64,000 bases of DNA from Chelonoidis abingdonii (lineage: Eukaryota > Chordata > Testudines > Testudinidae), in assembly GCF_003597395.2 (NCBI RefSeq), contig NC_133782.1, positions 10,631,126 to 10,695,125 of the forward strand, written 5' to 3'. The notes under the pieces were generated by a model that saw nothing but the letters and a program-made list of their open reading frames with translations, did not search any database and was not told the DNA's origin. A program made the position numbers and the translations under genes. This document shows, piece after piece, positions 36,501 to 46,759 of the stretch (position 1 is its first letter; each line of letters begins with the position of its first letter).

Positions 36501-38394
36501 AAGGGCACAAAAGCATCTTAGCTCAGGTCCTCAACTGCAATGGTCTTAGCTAATGAGCATTTCTCATTAAGATGGCACAGTTGCTGGTCACCTAAAGAAC
36601 TCTGTACAAAGCTGTAAGCTTGCATTTATTAAAGATTCTTCATTTTTCTGTTCCTTTCCAAAAAGTTCTGCGTAGCTGTTAAGAGTTCAGTTACTGTCTT
36701 TGTTTTCCTTGCATTCAGAGAGAGTGTAAACCCTTTGTGTTCTGATGACCATCCTGTTCATGGTTATGAAAGACATAGGGTCAGCAGGCCTGGAGACTGA
36801 AGCCCTGTATTGGTTCATGTGCACAGAGCAAGATATTCAAGAGCCAGAATTCCGGGCTGTACCTTGGCAATGTGTCTCAGCTCTGAGCTGGTGGGACTAT
36901 CTTGAAGAGTGAGTTGATATTCAGGAATTGCCATTTGCGGTAGTGGTTTTGCATTTTTGAGACAACGAGTGTTTCAGTCACTTATGGTTTAACGTTTTGA
37001 TCTGCTTGTGTTGGTTTTTATAGCCAGTCTTTTTACAGCTTGGGAAACTCTTTAGGGTAATACTACGATAAACCAGTAGAGGGCACTATTTGATTGTATT
37101 TTTCCCAAACAGGGGCATGTTAACCGTACAGGCTTGAAATTAAATAGGGAAGACCTCTCTGCACATCATTTTGCCCAAGATATCGTAAATCAGCCAAAGC
37201 GATTAAGGGATTTTATATTGAATACCAAAATGTGTTACCCTTGCAGAAGACTTTGCATATCAACATTTTTGTCCTTGCTGACTCTAAGGGTTTCACAAGA
37301 AACTGTATCATAGCCAGAAAAATAGCTCCTTGTAAAGATGAGTGGTTTTTTTGCTGTTCTTTTGTAAGTGTACATGGGCCTTTTCCACAAAAAGACTGAG
37401 CGACGGGAACTACTCTTTGGGTTGCACTTCACAGAAGGGTAGTGGGGTCCTGCCCTCATGAAACTCAGTGTTTTCCCATTTGGAGGTGAAATCTTTAGCG
37501 AATTCGGTGGATTCCAACTTACTGCCTGTCCTAAGTAGGAGAATTCATGGAAAGCCGAGTCCTTCTGGCACTGGAGTCAATGGCAAACCATCTGAAGGAT
37601 TCAGCAAGAGCAGGGACAGAATCACTGTGGATGTGTTTACCACCTCTGAGAGCTAGCTCATGTCTTTTGAAGGATAAAAGAAAATACTGTCTGAATATAT
37701 TCAGCCCTTCCTACCCCTCATGGTCTAAGCACTATCGGGCTCCCCCCCTCTTGTTTCCATTATGGTTTTGGGGAGCTGCTGGAGAATCCTAGTTTGGGTC
37801 CATCTCTTTTTCCCCTGTCACGCAAAACTGACCTTTTCCCCCCTCTCGTTGCGGGTAGAGGAATCTATGGCTTTTTATTTTGTCTTTTCCTGGCTAACTT
37901 CTGAAATGGAGCTGTCGGACAGTGAGAGCTTGATAACTTTATGTCCTATCCCTTTAAAATTGTTCCTTGCTTGTCAGGGGGCAAAAATCCTTCCCTGCTG
38001 TGGGAAAGATAAGGCGGACTTGCTGATTGTGTATAGTTCCATATGTCAAATCATCACCTAGTGTGATCAAGGACGGGCTGTAGCATTCAGTATGCAGTCC
38101 TGCAATGGCTAGCATAAGGGGCATGTCCTCTAAGGATAAGGAGCAGCTACAGAGTTCAAACTTTTCAGCATTAGACCTGCAGTTAAAACATATCACTGCC
38201 ACAGCAGACTGTCAGTGTGGCTACTGTCAGAAAAGTGCCTATGGCAGAATGGTATCTTCTTACTTAACTCCGCTCCCAGTGTGTAACTAAGTTTTTGCTA
38301 GTTCTATCAGCACTGGTACCATAGGAGAATATGCTGGATTCTATTCTGGCTTAGAATTCTTAGCCAAGGACCAGTTGTAGAAATGTTACTATTC
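36501..38394. other. Non-coding stretch
   Basis: No exon recognised. Includes a CTCF-like site at 37073-37087 (separate entry). Open frames at 37860-38290 on both strands lack family features. Confidence 0.5.
37073..37087 (+). promoter_or_regulatory. Candidate CTCF-binding site
   Basis: CCAGTAGAGGGCACT fits the degenerate CTCF core CCASYAGRKGGCRSY at all 15 positions. The flanks do not belong to a repeat I recognise. CTCF sites act as insulators or loop anchors, and one motif alone does not prove occupancy. Confidence 0.5.
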
Positions 38395-38473
38395 ATAGAA
38401 TCATAGAATTGGAAGGGACCACGAGAGATCTTCTAGTCCAGTCCCCTGCATTCATGGCAGGACTAAGTTTTAT

Positions 38474-38677
38474 CTAGACCATTCCTGACAGGTGTTTGTC
38501 TAACTGTCTTTTAAAAATCTCCAATGACGGAGACTCCACAACTTTGCTAGGCAATTTATTCCAGTGCTTAACCACCCTGACTGTTATGAAATTTTTCCTA
38601 ATGCCCAGCATAAACCTCCCTTGCTGCAATTTAAGCCTATTGCTTCCTGTCCTAGGCTCAGATATTAAGAAGAACAA
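38474..38677 (-). pseudogene. CR1 ORF2 C-terminal remnant
   Basis: The frame contains RTGSNRLKLQQGRFMLGIRK, then NFITVRVVKHWNKLPSKVVE, then a stop after KHLSGMV. This is the conserved tail of CR1 ORF2 proteins downstream of the RT domain, and the copy at 43523-44047 ends in the same way. There is no start codon of its own. Confidence 0.8.
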
Positions 38678-39279
38678 TTTTTCTTCCTCCTCCTCCTAAC
38701 AACCTTTCACATACTTGAAAACTGTTGTCATGTCCGTTCTCGATCTTCTCTTTTCCAGATTAAACAAATCCATTTTTTTCAATCTTCCCTCACAGGTCAT
38801 GTTTTCTAGACCTTTAATCATTTTTGTTGCTCTTCTCTGGACTCCCTCCAATTTGTCCACATCCTTCCTGAAATGTGGTGCCCAGAAATAGACACAATAC
38901 TCATCCTTTGTAATCTGACCTTGTTTCCACTTTTTGCAGGACTCTTTTACAATTTTTAGATCCTTGAAGATCTCTTGGGCAAGCCAGGGTGGTCTCTTGC
39001 CATACTGCCTATCTTTGCTACACAGTGAGATAGTTTGCTCTTATGCCCTTAATAATGTCTCTTTGAAAAACTGCCAGCTGTCTTCTATTGTTTTCCCTCT
39101 TAGACTTGCTTCCCATGGGATCTTACCTACCAACTCCCGGAGTTTGCTAAACTCTGCCTTCTTGACATCCATTGTCTTTATTGTGCTGTTCTCCCTCCTA
39201 CCATTCCTTAGAATCATGAACTTTTATCATTTCGTGATCACTTTCACCCAAGCTGCCTTCCACTTTCTAATTCTCAACC

Positions 39280-39480
39280 AGTTCCTCCCTATTTGTCAAA
39301 ATCAAATCTAGAACAGCTTCTCTCCTAGTAGCTGTTTCCACCTTCTGAAATAAAAAATTGTCTCCAGTACATTCCAAGAACTTCTTGGTTAATCTATTTT
39401 CCCAACAGATGTCTGGGTAGTTGAAGTCCCCCATCACCAACAAGTTCTGTGCTTTGGATGATTTTACTAGCTGTTTAGGG
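39280..39480 (-). pseudogene. CR1 ORF2 endonuclease (APE-type) remnant
   Basis: The minus strand encodes [16 protein letters not shown], containing the G-D-F-N motif of the exonuclease-endonuclease-phosphatase fold, and [18 protein letters not shown], the D-L-I-L-T-N segment of the same domain. In CR1 this enzyme cuts target DNA for reverse transcription. Upstream residues are lost, and the catalytic histidine region is not convincingly preserved nearby. Confidence 0.8.
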
Positions 39481-40221
39481 AGAAAAAGCTGGTGTTGTTG
39501 GAAGCAGAACCCCTGGTGGTGGGCATGGCATAAGAACCAGAAAGAATAGAATAAAAACAACTCAGCTTGACTTTCAGGTCCCAAACTGAGGTTGCAAGTC
39601 TGGAAGTTAGATAAACCATCTTTATACTTGTAAACTCAGCAAATTTGACCTGGAATTGCTGAGATGCAAGCTTGGAATCCCACGATGCTGCTTTTGTAGT
39701 CGCCTCTCTGCATAGAACCACACTGTGATGCATTACACCAACCCCATGCTGGGCCTGAAGGGATTACAAGGCAATACTGGGCCCAGGTAGCCCTTCCTCC
39801 ACCCCACCCCCTGGTGCCTGCTGAGCATGCTCTGACTGGAGCAGTGGATTAGAAGGAGCTCAGAAGCCCAGGCAAAGAGTGGTAGGGGGCAGTAGGAGAG
39901 ATGAATCCTTTTCCAGAAAGCCAGACAGAAGGCTGAGCCTGAGAAGGGGACCCACAGTGCAGGTAGGGCCTGTAACCACCACCCCACCTCTTTGAGAACC
40001 AGCAGGTCCTGCAGGCCCCTGCTCTCTTGGACACTTATGAGCGATTGATTGTTTGGACTATAGGGGCCACATCCCAAATGAAGGGATATATAGGTCGGAA
40101 GTAGCCCAGGGGAGTGGACTCACATTCTTTGCAAGAGGGACCCTGCTAGCGTGGCTTCCCACAGGGAGAACCTAGGTCCCCAACCACAGCTCCTTGAGGG
40201 CTGAAGCCCAGATGCAAGTGA
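39481..40221. other. Non-coding stretch, possible unclassified repeat
   Basis: No gene found. The sequence at 39780-40200 (GGGAGTGGACTCACATTC and neighbours) has the look of an LTR or other repeat but no ends could be found. Confidence 0.35.
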
Positions 40222-40229
40222 AGGTCAGA

Positions 40230-40837
40230 CAGGGGTGAAAGTAAGTTAAAGGACTTACTGGTATGCTGGCGTCCTGAGCAGGGGTGTGGCCTCAACTGGA
40301 AGAGACATGGCCTCAACCAGAAGAGGTGGGGCCTTTCAAGATTTAAAGGCCCTGAGACTCCGGCTGTGGCTGGGAGCCCTGGGCCTTTAAATCACCCCAG
40401 AGCTCCCAGCTGCAGAGATGGCTGGGAGTCCTGGGGCTCAGGGGAGAATTAAAGGGCCGGGGCTCTGGCCTCCATGGAGCTTCAGGCCCTTTAAATCACT
40501 GTGGGAGCCAGGCTGCCGGAGCTTCGGTGGAGATTTAAAGGGCCCGGGGCTCCCCACAGCGGCCGGAGCACCAGGCCCTTTAAATCCCCACCGAAGCCCG
40601 GCTGTCAGAACTCCGGCAGGGATTTAAAGGGCCCTGGGCTCCCTGCAGTGGCAGGAGCACCAGGCCCTTTAAATCCCCACCCAAGCCCAGCTGCCAGAGC
40701 TCCGGCGGCCCTTTAAATGGCCCGGGTCTCCCCGCAGCAGCTGGAGCCCCGGGCCCTTTAAATCACTGCCGCGGAAGCCGGTCCTGTCTGAGCCAAGAGC
40801 CAGTAAACCATACCGGACTGGCTTACTTTCACCTCTG
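40230..40837. mobile_element. hAT element (608 bp) with palindromic 89-bp repeats
   Basis: Ends CAGGGGTGAAAGTAAG and CTTACTTTCACCTCTG are inverted copies; perfect duplications AGGTCAGA at 40222-40229 and 40838-40845. The interior repeats GGCCCTTTAAAT at about 40484, 40574, 40663 and 40752 (89-90 bp period), each paired with an inverted GATTTAAAGGGCC unit (40532 and 40621). Each unit can therefore form a hairpin. Confidence 0.95.
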
Positions 40838-40845
40838 AGGTCAGA

Positions 40846-43094
40846 AGATCCCTGGCTTGAGGTCAGGAACCAGGCACCTCTACTGCCCTGACAGAAAGGC
40901 AAGGGATTGGGAGTGGGGGAGTGTCAGGTACATTAACCACTAAGCTGCCCAGCCCTCCAAGTACCCTATCTCTCACACTTTAAAGAAACTAGCTATTTAC
41001 TTTAAATAAACTCAGACCATCAAGAGTATAATACGGCAAAGTGACAGTTGAAACTGCATTGCAGCACATGTTTTGGTAGGAGTTTACAGTTAAATTTGCT
41101 TTTTCAGTACCAAAAGGCCAAAGTCAGGAAGTCATTTGCCATGTGGAAAGTGTTACTTGTGTTTAAACCAAGTGACAAAAATTACAAAAAATCAAGGCCC
41201 AGGACAATTTGTTCAAGCTACTTAAAATAAATACCGTTCAGGTTAGGGGCAAATGACTGACAAAGCCTAGGCAGTTGAATAAAGTCCATGTCATCCCACA
41301 GTAGCTAAAAAATCCACAAGGCATTGAGGCCAAGTCTTCAAAAGGCACTTTTGCACATGCCTGACTCACATGCAGCCTGGCTGTGAGGCGTTGCCTAGGC
41401 GCATTGATTGGCATGCAGGCTAGCAAAACATGAATTGAGGCCAGATCCTCCTTCCACTGAAGCCAGTGGTGCAACTCTCATTAGTATTAGTATGACAGAA
41501 TCAGCCCTTTAAAGACTTTGCAGTGAAATGTCAGTATCTTAAACAGAATAAAGGATAGAAATGTCCAAAAGTACTACAAGTAGAGTTTATATCACTATTT
41601 GTGATTCCTGAGTCTTATGAATCTTAAGACACACAAGAGCACCAAGACTGAAAGCCAATGAGCTTTCCTTTATAAATTAGGTTCATGTATAGATTAATAA
41701 ATTCTAAGGCCAGAAGAGACAGTTCTGACCACCTAGTCTGACCTCCTGGGTAACCCAGACCATAGATCTTCCCCACGTATATAAATACATTCTATTCATA
41801 TGTTCACTGAGGAAGGTAAAATGGTCTGACCTTGATTTTCCAGAAACATAGCCACACGAAGCCCCTGTGCAACAGTGTCCAGTTTGCACGTTTGGGCAGT
41901 GATTCCGAAAGATACCTGCCCACAGGCCTAACTTTGAGCATGAGAGTATGGAACTCGCAAAGTTTTCCCAAACTGGGCGAGGTTCCTGTGAGCTGTGCAA
42001 TGCAGAGACAGCACTTGTTCCTGAATATCAATATAAAAGCCATACATTATTTTTTGCATCTTTCTCTTATAGGAAGATGTGTAAATGGGCTTCCTTGCAG
42101 CACTAACACTCAGCATTAACTTCACACTAGAGTCTCATGGGTTTGGGAGGAGATGCTCTGTCCTTGGCCAACCTAAACTCAGTAGAGCACTCAAAGAGAA
42201 GCTCCACAGGGCCTGGGGCAAGAGGGCATTGTGCTGTGGAATTCTACCCTCCTCATCCATGTCATGAGAATAATCATCCCCTCTATCCCTTGAGGTGGAG
42301 AGGGCAATAAGGTCCTAGTAAGAATGAGGATTAGAGTGTTGGCTTTGATTTCAGGGTATGGAATTGCTGCTACAGCATTTCAAACATTATTTTCCAACAA
42401 TTCCCAGTTACTCTCTCAAAAACTATTTGAGCTATTTCTGAGAACATAAACTTCCAGGGTTTGTTGATTGGTGGGGTTTTTTGTTGTTGTTTGTTTGTAT
42501 TTGTTTTTTTGCATTGGTTTGGGTTTTTTTAGGAACTCTCTATCACACATTTTGGGATAGATGGTTATATTGTGTAATAGCAAAAATGTGTGGCGTCTGT
42601 AGTTCAGGGAGACACCCCGAGGGAATATGGGTGGGAAGGTCAAATAACTGTACAAAGTTAAAACAGCCATAATAAAACACCTATCCTTGACAACTTTATT
42701 ATCTTCAGAAACTGTGGCCAGGTTTTTTTTCTTGCAAAGTTACTTGCTCAGAAAATTTCTGTTCCCTGGGAATATTATTTTTTCACACTGTAAGGAATAC
42801 AGACCTTGTTGTTATTGAAAAAGAATCTACCTCAGACTGTTGCTATCCAAAATGGGGAAGCAGAACTTCCAACCCAAACCTTCAATAACAATGAATCAGA
42901 CCCCCAAAATCATATTTTAAAAATAATACAATTTGGCTCCTTTTTTAAATTTGCCTTCTGGTTTGGGGGGGTGTTCGAGTCTTTCTCCACAACCCTGAGG
43001 TCTAGAAACTTCCTTTAAAAAAAAAAAAATTAAAGCTGTGATTCTCACATAATGCTGACTCTAGGACTGGGGACTTTAAGAAAAACACCAAATA
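40846..43094. other. Non-coding stretch with a CR1 scrap
   Basis: No gene recognised. The only assigned piece is the CR1 terminus at about 41695-41790. The stretch 42460-42540 is T/G-rich simple sequence. Confidence 0.5.
41695..41790 (-). mobile_element. CR1 LINE 3' terminal fragment
   Basis: The run AATTCTAAGGCCAGAAGAG, then GACCACCTAGTCTGACCTCC, then TAACCCAGACCATAG is the reverse of a CR1 3' end from a subfamily different from the copies at 38395 and 43095. About 95 bp remain. Confidence 0.65.
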
Positions 43095-43180
43095 TCATAG
43101 AATCATAGGACTGGAAGGAACCTCAAGAGATCTCTAGTGCAGTACCCTGCACTCAAGGCAGGACTAAGTATTACCTAGAC

Positions 43181-43520
43181 CAGGGGTCGGCAACCTTTCA
43201 TTTATTCACTGTAATTTAAGGTTTTGCGTGCCAGTAATACATTTTATATTTACAGAGGCCGGCAGATGGAACCCCAGATCGGCAGCGGGCTGAGCCACTA
43301 AGCTCTCTCCCGGTCTGGGGTTCTGTCTGCCGGTCCCTGCCAGCCAGAGTCCCTGCCACTGGCCCCGCTAAGCCCAATGCTGACCCAGGGTTCCATCCAT
43401 CTAGGCTGGCAGCAGGCTGAGCGGGACCAGCGGCCGGGACCCCAGGTCAGCAGCAGAGTGCCACTGAAAATCAACTCACGTGCTGCCTTTGGCCCACGTG
43501 CCATAGGTTGCCGACCCCTG
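43181..43520. mobile_element. hAT MITE (340 bp) inserted in a CR1 LINE
   Basis: Terminal inverted repeats CAGGGGTCGGCAACCT and AGGTTGCCGACCCCTG are perfect over 16 bases, and both flanks carry ACCTAGAC (43173-43180, 43521-43528), which is CR1 sequence. The termini resemble those of the elements at 20508 and 62113, and the interior is partly different (GC-rich). It is one of the best preserved MITEs in the window. Confidence 0.95.
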
Positions 43521-43522
43521 AC

Positions 43523-44047
43523 CTAGACCATCCCTGAAAAGTGTTTGTCCAACCTGCTCTTCAAAATCTCCAATGACAGAGATTCCACAACCTCCATAGG
43601 CAATTTAATCCAGTGCTTAACCACCCTGACAGTTAGGAAGTTTTTCCTAATGTCCAACCTAAACCGCCCTTGCTGCAATTTAAGCCCATTGCTTCTTGTC
43701 CTATCCTCAGAGATTAAGAAAAACAATTTTTCTTCTTCCTCCTTGTAACAGCTTTTTACGTACTTGAAAATTGTTGTCAGGTCCCTTCTCAGTCTTCTCT
43801 TTTCCAGGCTACATAAAACCAGTGTTTCATAGATCACGTTTTCTAGACCTTTAATCATTTTTGTTCCTCTTCTCTGTACTTTCTCCAATTTGTCCTCATC
43901 CTTCCTGAAATGTGGCGCCCAGAACCGGACATAGTGTCCCAGTTGAGGCCTAATCAGTGCAGAGTAGAGTAGAAGAATTACTTCTCGTGTCTTGCTTACA
44001 ACGCTCCTGCTAATATATCCCAGAACGATGTTCACTTTTTTTTGCAA
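43523..44047 (-). pseudogene. CR1 ORF2 remnant, C-terminal part
   Basis: The 174-codon frame reads QKKVNIVLGYISRSV, REVILLLYSALIRPQLGHYV, then [18 protein letters not shown], and finishes with the conserved RVVKHWIKLPMEVVE tail. This is the post-RT region of CR1 ORF2. It is open but lacks the RT domain in the same frame. Confidence 0.85.
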
Positions 44048-44144
44048 CAGTGTTACGTTGTTGACTCATATTTAGCTTGTGATCCACTCTGACCCCCAGA
44101 TCCCTTTCCACAGTCATCCTTCCTAGGCAGCAATTACCCATTTT

Positions 44145-44471
44145 TTATATATACAACTGATTGTTCCTTCCTAAGTGGAGTACTTTGCATTTGTCCTTAT
44201 TGAACTTCATTGTATTCACTTCAGACCATTTCTCCAGTTTGTCCAGATCATTTTGAATTGTAATCCTATCCTCCAAAGCACTTGCAAGCCCTCCCAGCAT
44301 GGTATTGTCTACCAACTTTATAATTGAACTTTCTATATCATTATCTAAATCATTGATGAAGATATTGAACAGAACCAGACCCAGACCTGATCCCTGCAGG
44401 GCTTCACTTGATATGCTCTTCCAGCTTGACTGTGAACCATTGATAAATGCTCTCTGTGAACGGTTTTCCAA
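44145..44471 (-). pseudogene. CR1 reverse transcriptase remnant
   Basis: The frame includes LQGSGLGLVLFNIFINDLD, the RT segment with the PQGS-type motif (P missing), then IIKLVDNTMLGGLASALEDR, where the family's catalytic F-A-D-D loop appears as L-V-D-N, so the second catalytic aspartate is gone. It then reads NTMKFNKDKCKVLHLGRN, a conserved RT motif. The enzyme is inactive. It lies upstream of and in a different frame from the C-terminal piece at 43523-44047. Confidence 0.85.
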
Positions 44472-44534
44472 CTAGTTATGCACCCACCTTATAGAAGCTC
44501 CATCTAGGTTGCACAATAAAACTTCAGAGTTACA

Positions 44535-44910
44535 AACACCATTAAATTAGGCTTGAATAAAGACCAGGAGTGGATGGGTCATTACACAAAGTAAAACCTA
44601 TTTCCCCATGCTAATTTTTCCCCCCTTCTGTTACTCTCACCTTCTTGTCAACTGTTGGAAATGAGCCATCCTGATTATCACTACAAAAGTTTTTTTCTCC
44701 TGCTGATAATAGCCCACCTTAATTGATTACTCTCGTTACAGATGGTATAGTAACACTCATTTTTTCATGTTCTCCGTATATGTATATCTTCCTACTGTAT
44801 TTTCCACTGCATGCATTTGACGAAGTGGGTTTTAGCCCACGAATGCTTATGTTCAAATAATTTATTAGTCTCTAAGGTGCCACAAACACTCCTTGTTCTT
44901 TTTGGTGATA
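44535..44910 (+). mobile_element. Penelope-like element 3' terminus
   Basis: GGCTTGAATAAAGACCAGG at the left, then GACGAAGTGGGTTTTAGCCC and ACGAATGCTTATG, then TTAGTCTCTAAGGTGCCAC at the right match the 3' end of Penelope-like elements. The same CCCACGAA and CTAAGGTGCCAC order occurs, reversed, in the element at 21398-21520. No coding part is left. Confidence 0.7.
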
Positions 44911-45302
44911 AACAGGGCTGGCTCCAGGCCACATTGACTTAATACAGCTTTGAAACTTCACTGTGCAGAAGAAAAATGCTGCTTTTAGCAATCTCAATTT
45001 AAATGAAACAAGCACAGAAACCATTTCCTTACCTTGTCAAATCTTTTTTGATTTTTTTTAGTAGTTTACATTTAACATAGTTTTGTACTGTATTTGCTTT
45101 TTTTCTCTCTCTCTCTGCTGCTGCCTGATTGCATACCTCTGGTTCCAAATGAAGTGTTTGGTTGACTAGTCAGTTCATAATTCTAGTGTTCATAACTCTG
45201 AGGTTCTATCGTGTTTCCCTAGTTTATCACAAGACTTGGAGCAAAATCATGTGAGAGATGGTCTCCAGTGTCCCACTTAGATGACTTTTTCTGAGGTCTG
45301 CT

Positions 45303-45327
45303 GTGTGTGTGTGTGTGTGTGTGTGTA
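45303..45327. repeat. (TG)n microsatellite
   Basis: About twelve uninterrupted TG dinucleotides, followed by a short ACATGCATACATACA tract. Confidence 0.95.
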
Positions 45328-45459
45328 CATGCATACATACAGTGTGCTAAATGTTTCAAGTTGTTTTTTTTAGCATAAAGGAGAATGCAGTTATGCTCCT
45401 AATTTGCATGGTCATTTGCTATGTTTTGTGTGCAAATTGAAGAATCGTCTAGATGTATG

Positions 45460-45828
45460 CAGGACCGGCGCCAGGGTTTCTGGCGCCCTAGGTGCCAGGC
45501 CATTTCGCCGCCTCGTGCGCGGGTCTTGCGGCTCTGGTGGAGCTGCCGCAGGCATGCCTGCGGCAGGTCCACCGGAGCCGCGGACCAGCGGACCGTCTGC
45601 AGAAATGCCTGCGGCAGGTCCACCGGAGCCGTGGGACCAGCGGACCGTCCGCAGGTATGACTGCGGCAGCTCCACCGGAGCCGCGGACCAGCGGACCCTC
45701 CAGAGGCACCACTGCAGCAGCTCCACCGGAGCCGCCTGCCACCCCTCCCCCGGCAAAATGCCGCCCCCCCCATAATGCTGGCGCCCTAGGCAACTGCCTA
45801 AGTCACCTAAATGAAAGCGCCGGCACTG
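45460..45828. mobile_element. hAT MITE (369 bp) with 51-bp internal repeats
   Basis: Ends CAGGACCGGCGC and GCGCCGGCACTG are inverted with two mismatches; perfect duplications GATGTATG at 45452-45459 and 45829-45836. CCACCGGAGCC recurs at 45569, 45620, 45672 and 45723, a period of 51-52 bp. GGCGCCCTAGG occurs near both ends in direct orientation. The long open frames here on both strands follow from the GC-rich repeats. Confidence 0.95.
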
Positions 45829-45836
45829 GATGTATG

Positions 45837-46759
45837 GCTAATACTGGCCTTGTGTATGTGCATACTACCTGCATTATTGCAAGAGGGAATGTTGGCTAGG
45901 CAATTGCAGAGTTATTCCCTACTCTTTTTGAAAAGTCAACGGGAGCTTTAACTGTCACTTGAGCAGTGGGTAGAGATGGCATCCTTCAAACAGGCTGTTC
46001 AAAGTGAGATCCTTTCTAACAGTAAGTATATGATCACCCTGCTGTGTATGGTGTGGGAGCCCAGTTCTGGAGTGTGGCTGGATCCTAAGAATAATGGGCT
46101 GGGTACTGGTGGGGAAGGAAGAGTGATATCAGCAGAGCTCTGCTGATACTATGTTAAATACTAACCACTGAGAAGTATTTTTGTGATTTTGTGCAGCAAT
46201 TCAGAATACTGGCGTCAGTGCTGGAAATTGCTTGCAAAGAGTCAGAATGCAAACTCAGCTGAGAAGAACTGACTCCCATGAACTTAAAGAGTTAATGTAA
46301 TTCTGTTTTCAGACTCCAGAATATAATACAATGCATGCTCTGGCAAGTCATAAAATATTTTCTGTTTTCCCTCTGCCAATCCTATGGAGCCAGAATCTTA
46401 ATTGGACTTGATAAACAGTGTTTATACATTTCCCTTTAGACCACTAAAGCTGTCTTGAAGCTTGTGTGACCCTCAAGCCTATTCTTCTTCATACTTAACT
46501 AGTTCTTGGGGTCTGTTGATTGAGAAAGATTCACAGCCAGGGTACAGGACCTGTGGCTTTGTGCTGAGGGTTTGCTGTGGGCTCTCAGACCATTCTATGG
46601 CAGAAGTAGCAATAACTTGACATGAAGTAAAAACGCTGCGCCCAAGAGCAGCAAGATTAGGAAACAGGAGTTTGCGCTGCAGTGTTAATAATGATCTCCA
46701 AGGGAAGTCTGGCCCTGAAATGAAGTTCATTGGGCAGACATGCTGTAAAAGCTGAAGGG
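45837..46759. other. Non-coding stretch
   Basis: No gene or repeat recognised. Confidence 0.5.

Larger units (their letters stand above)
38395..39480 (-). mobile_element. CR1 LINE fragment, internally deleted
   Basis: The low-coordinate edge TCATAGAATCATAGAATTGG is the reverse of the CR1 3' terminus with its ATTCTATG repeats, which fixes the minus orientation. From there the 3' part of ORF2 runs to about 38925; past a junction, sequence from the endonuclease and following linker extends to about 39480. Most of the RT domain is missing, so the copy has a large internal deletion as well as 5' truncation. Confidence 0.85.
43095..44515 (-). mobile_element. CR1 LINE 3' half, interrupted by a hAT MITE
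   Basis: TCATAGAATCATAGGACTGG at the low edge is the CR1 3' terminus in reverse. After the MITE at 43181-43520 the sequence resumes as ORF2 C-terminus and runs through RT sequences to about 44515, where it stops (5' truncation). The element without the MITE is about 1.07 kb. The next sequence to the right belongs to a Penelope-like element. Confidence 0.9.

Noticed and set aside
38395..39480. CR1 fragment considered as two separate elements
   Set aside because: Both parts have the same orientation and the order expected within ORF2, so one internally deleted copy is simpler, though two abutting fragments cannot be excluded.
45399..45899. Multiple 80-135 codon frames on both strands
   Set aside because: All lie within a GC-rich tandem-repeat MITE.
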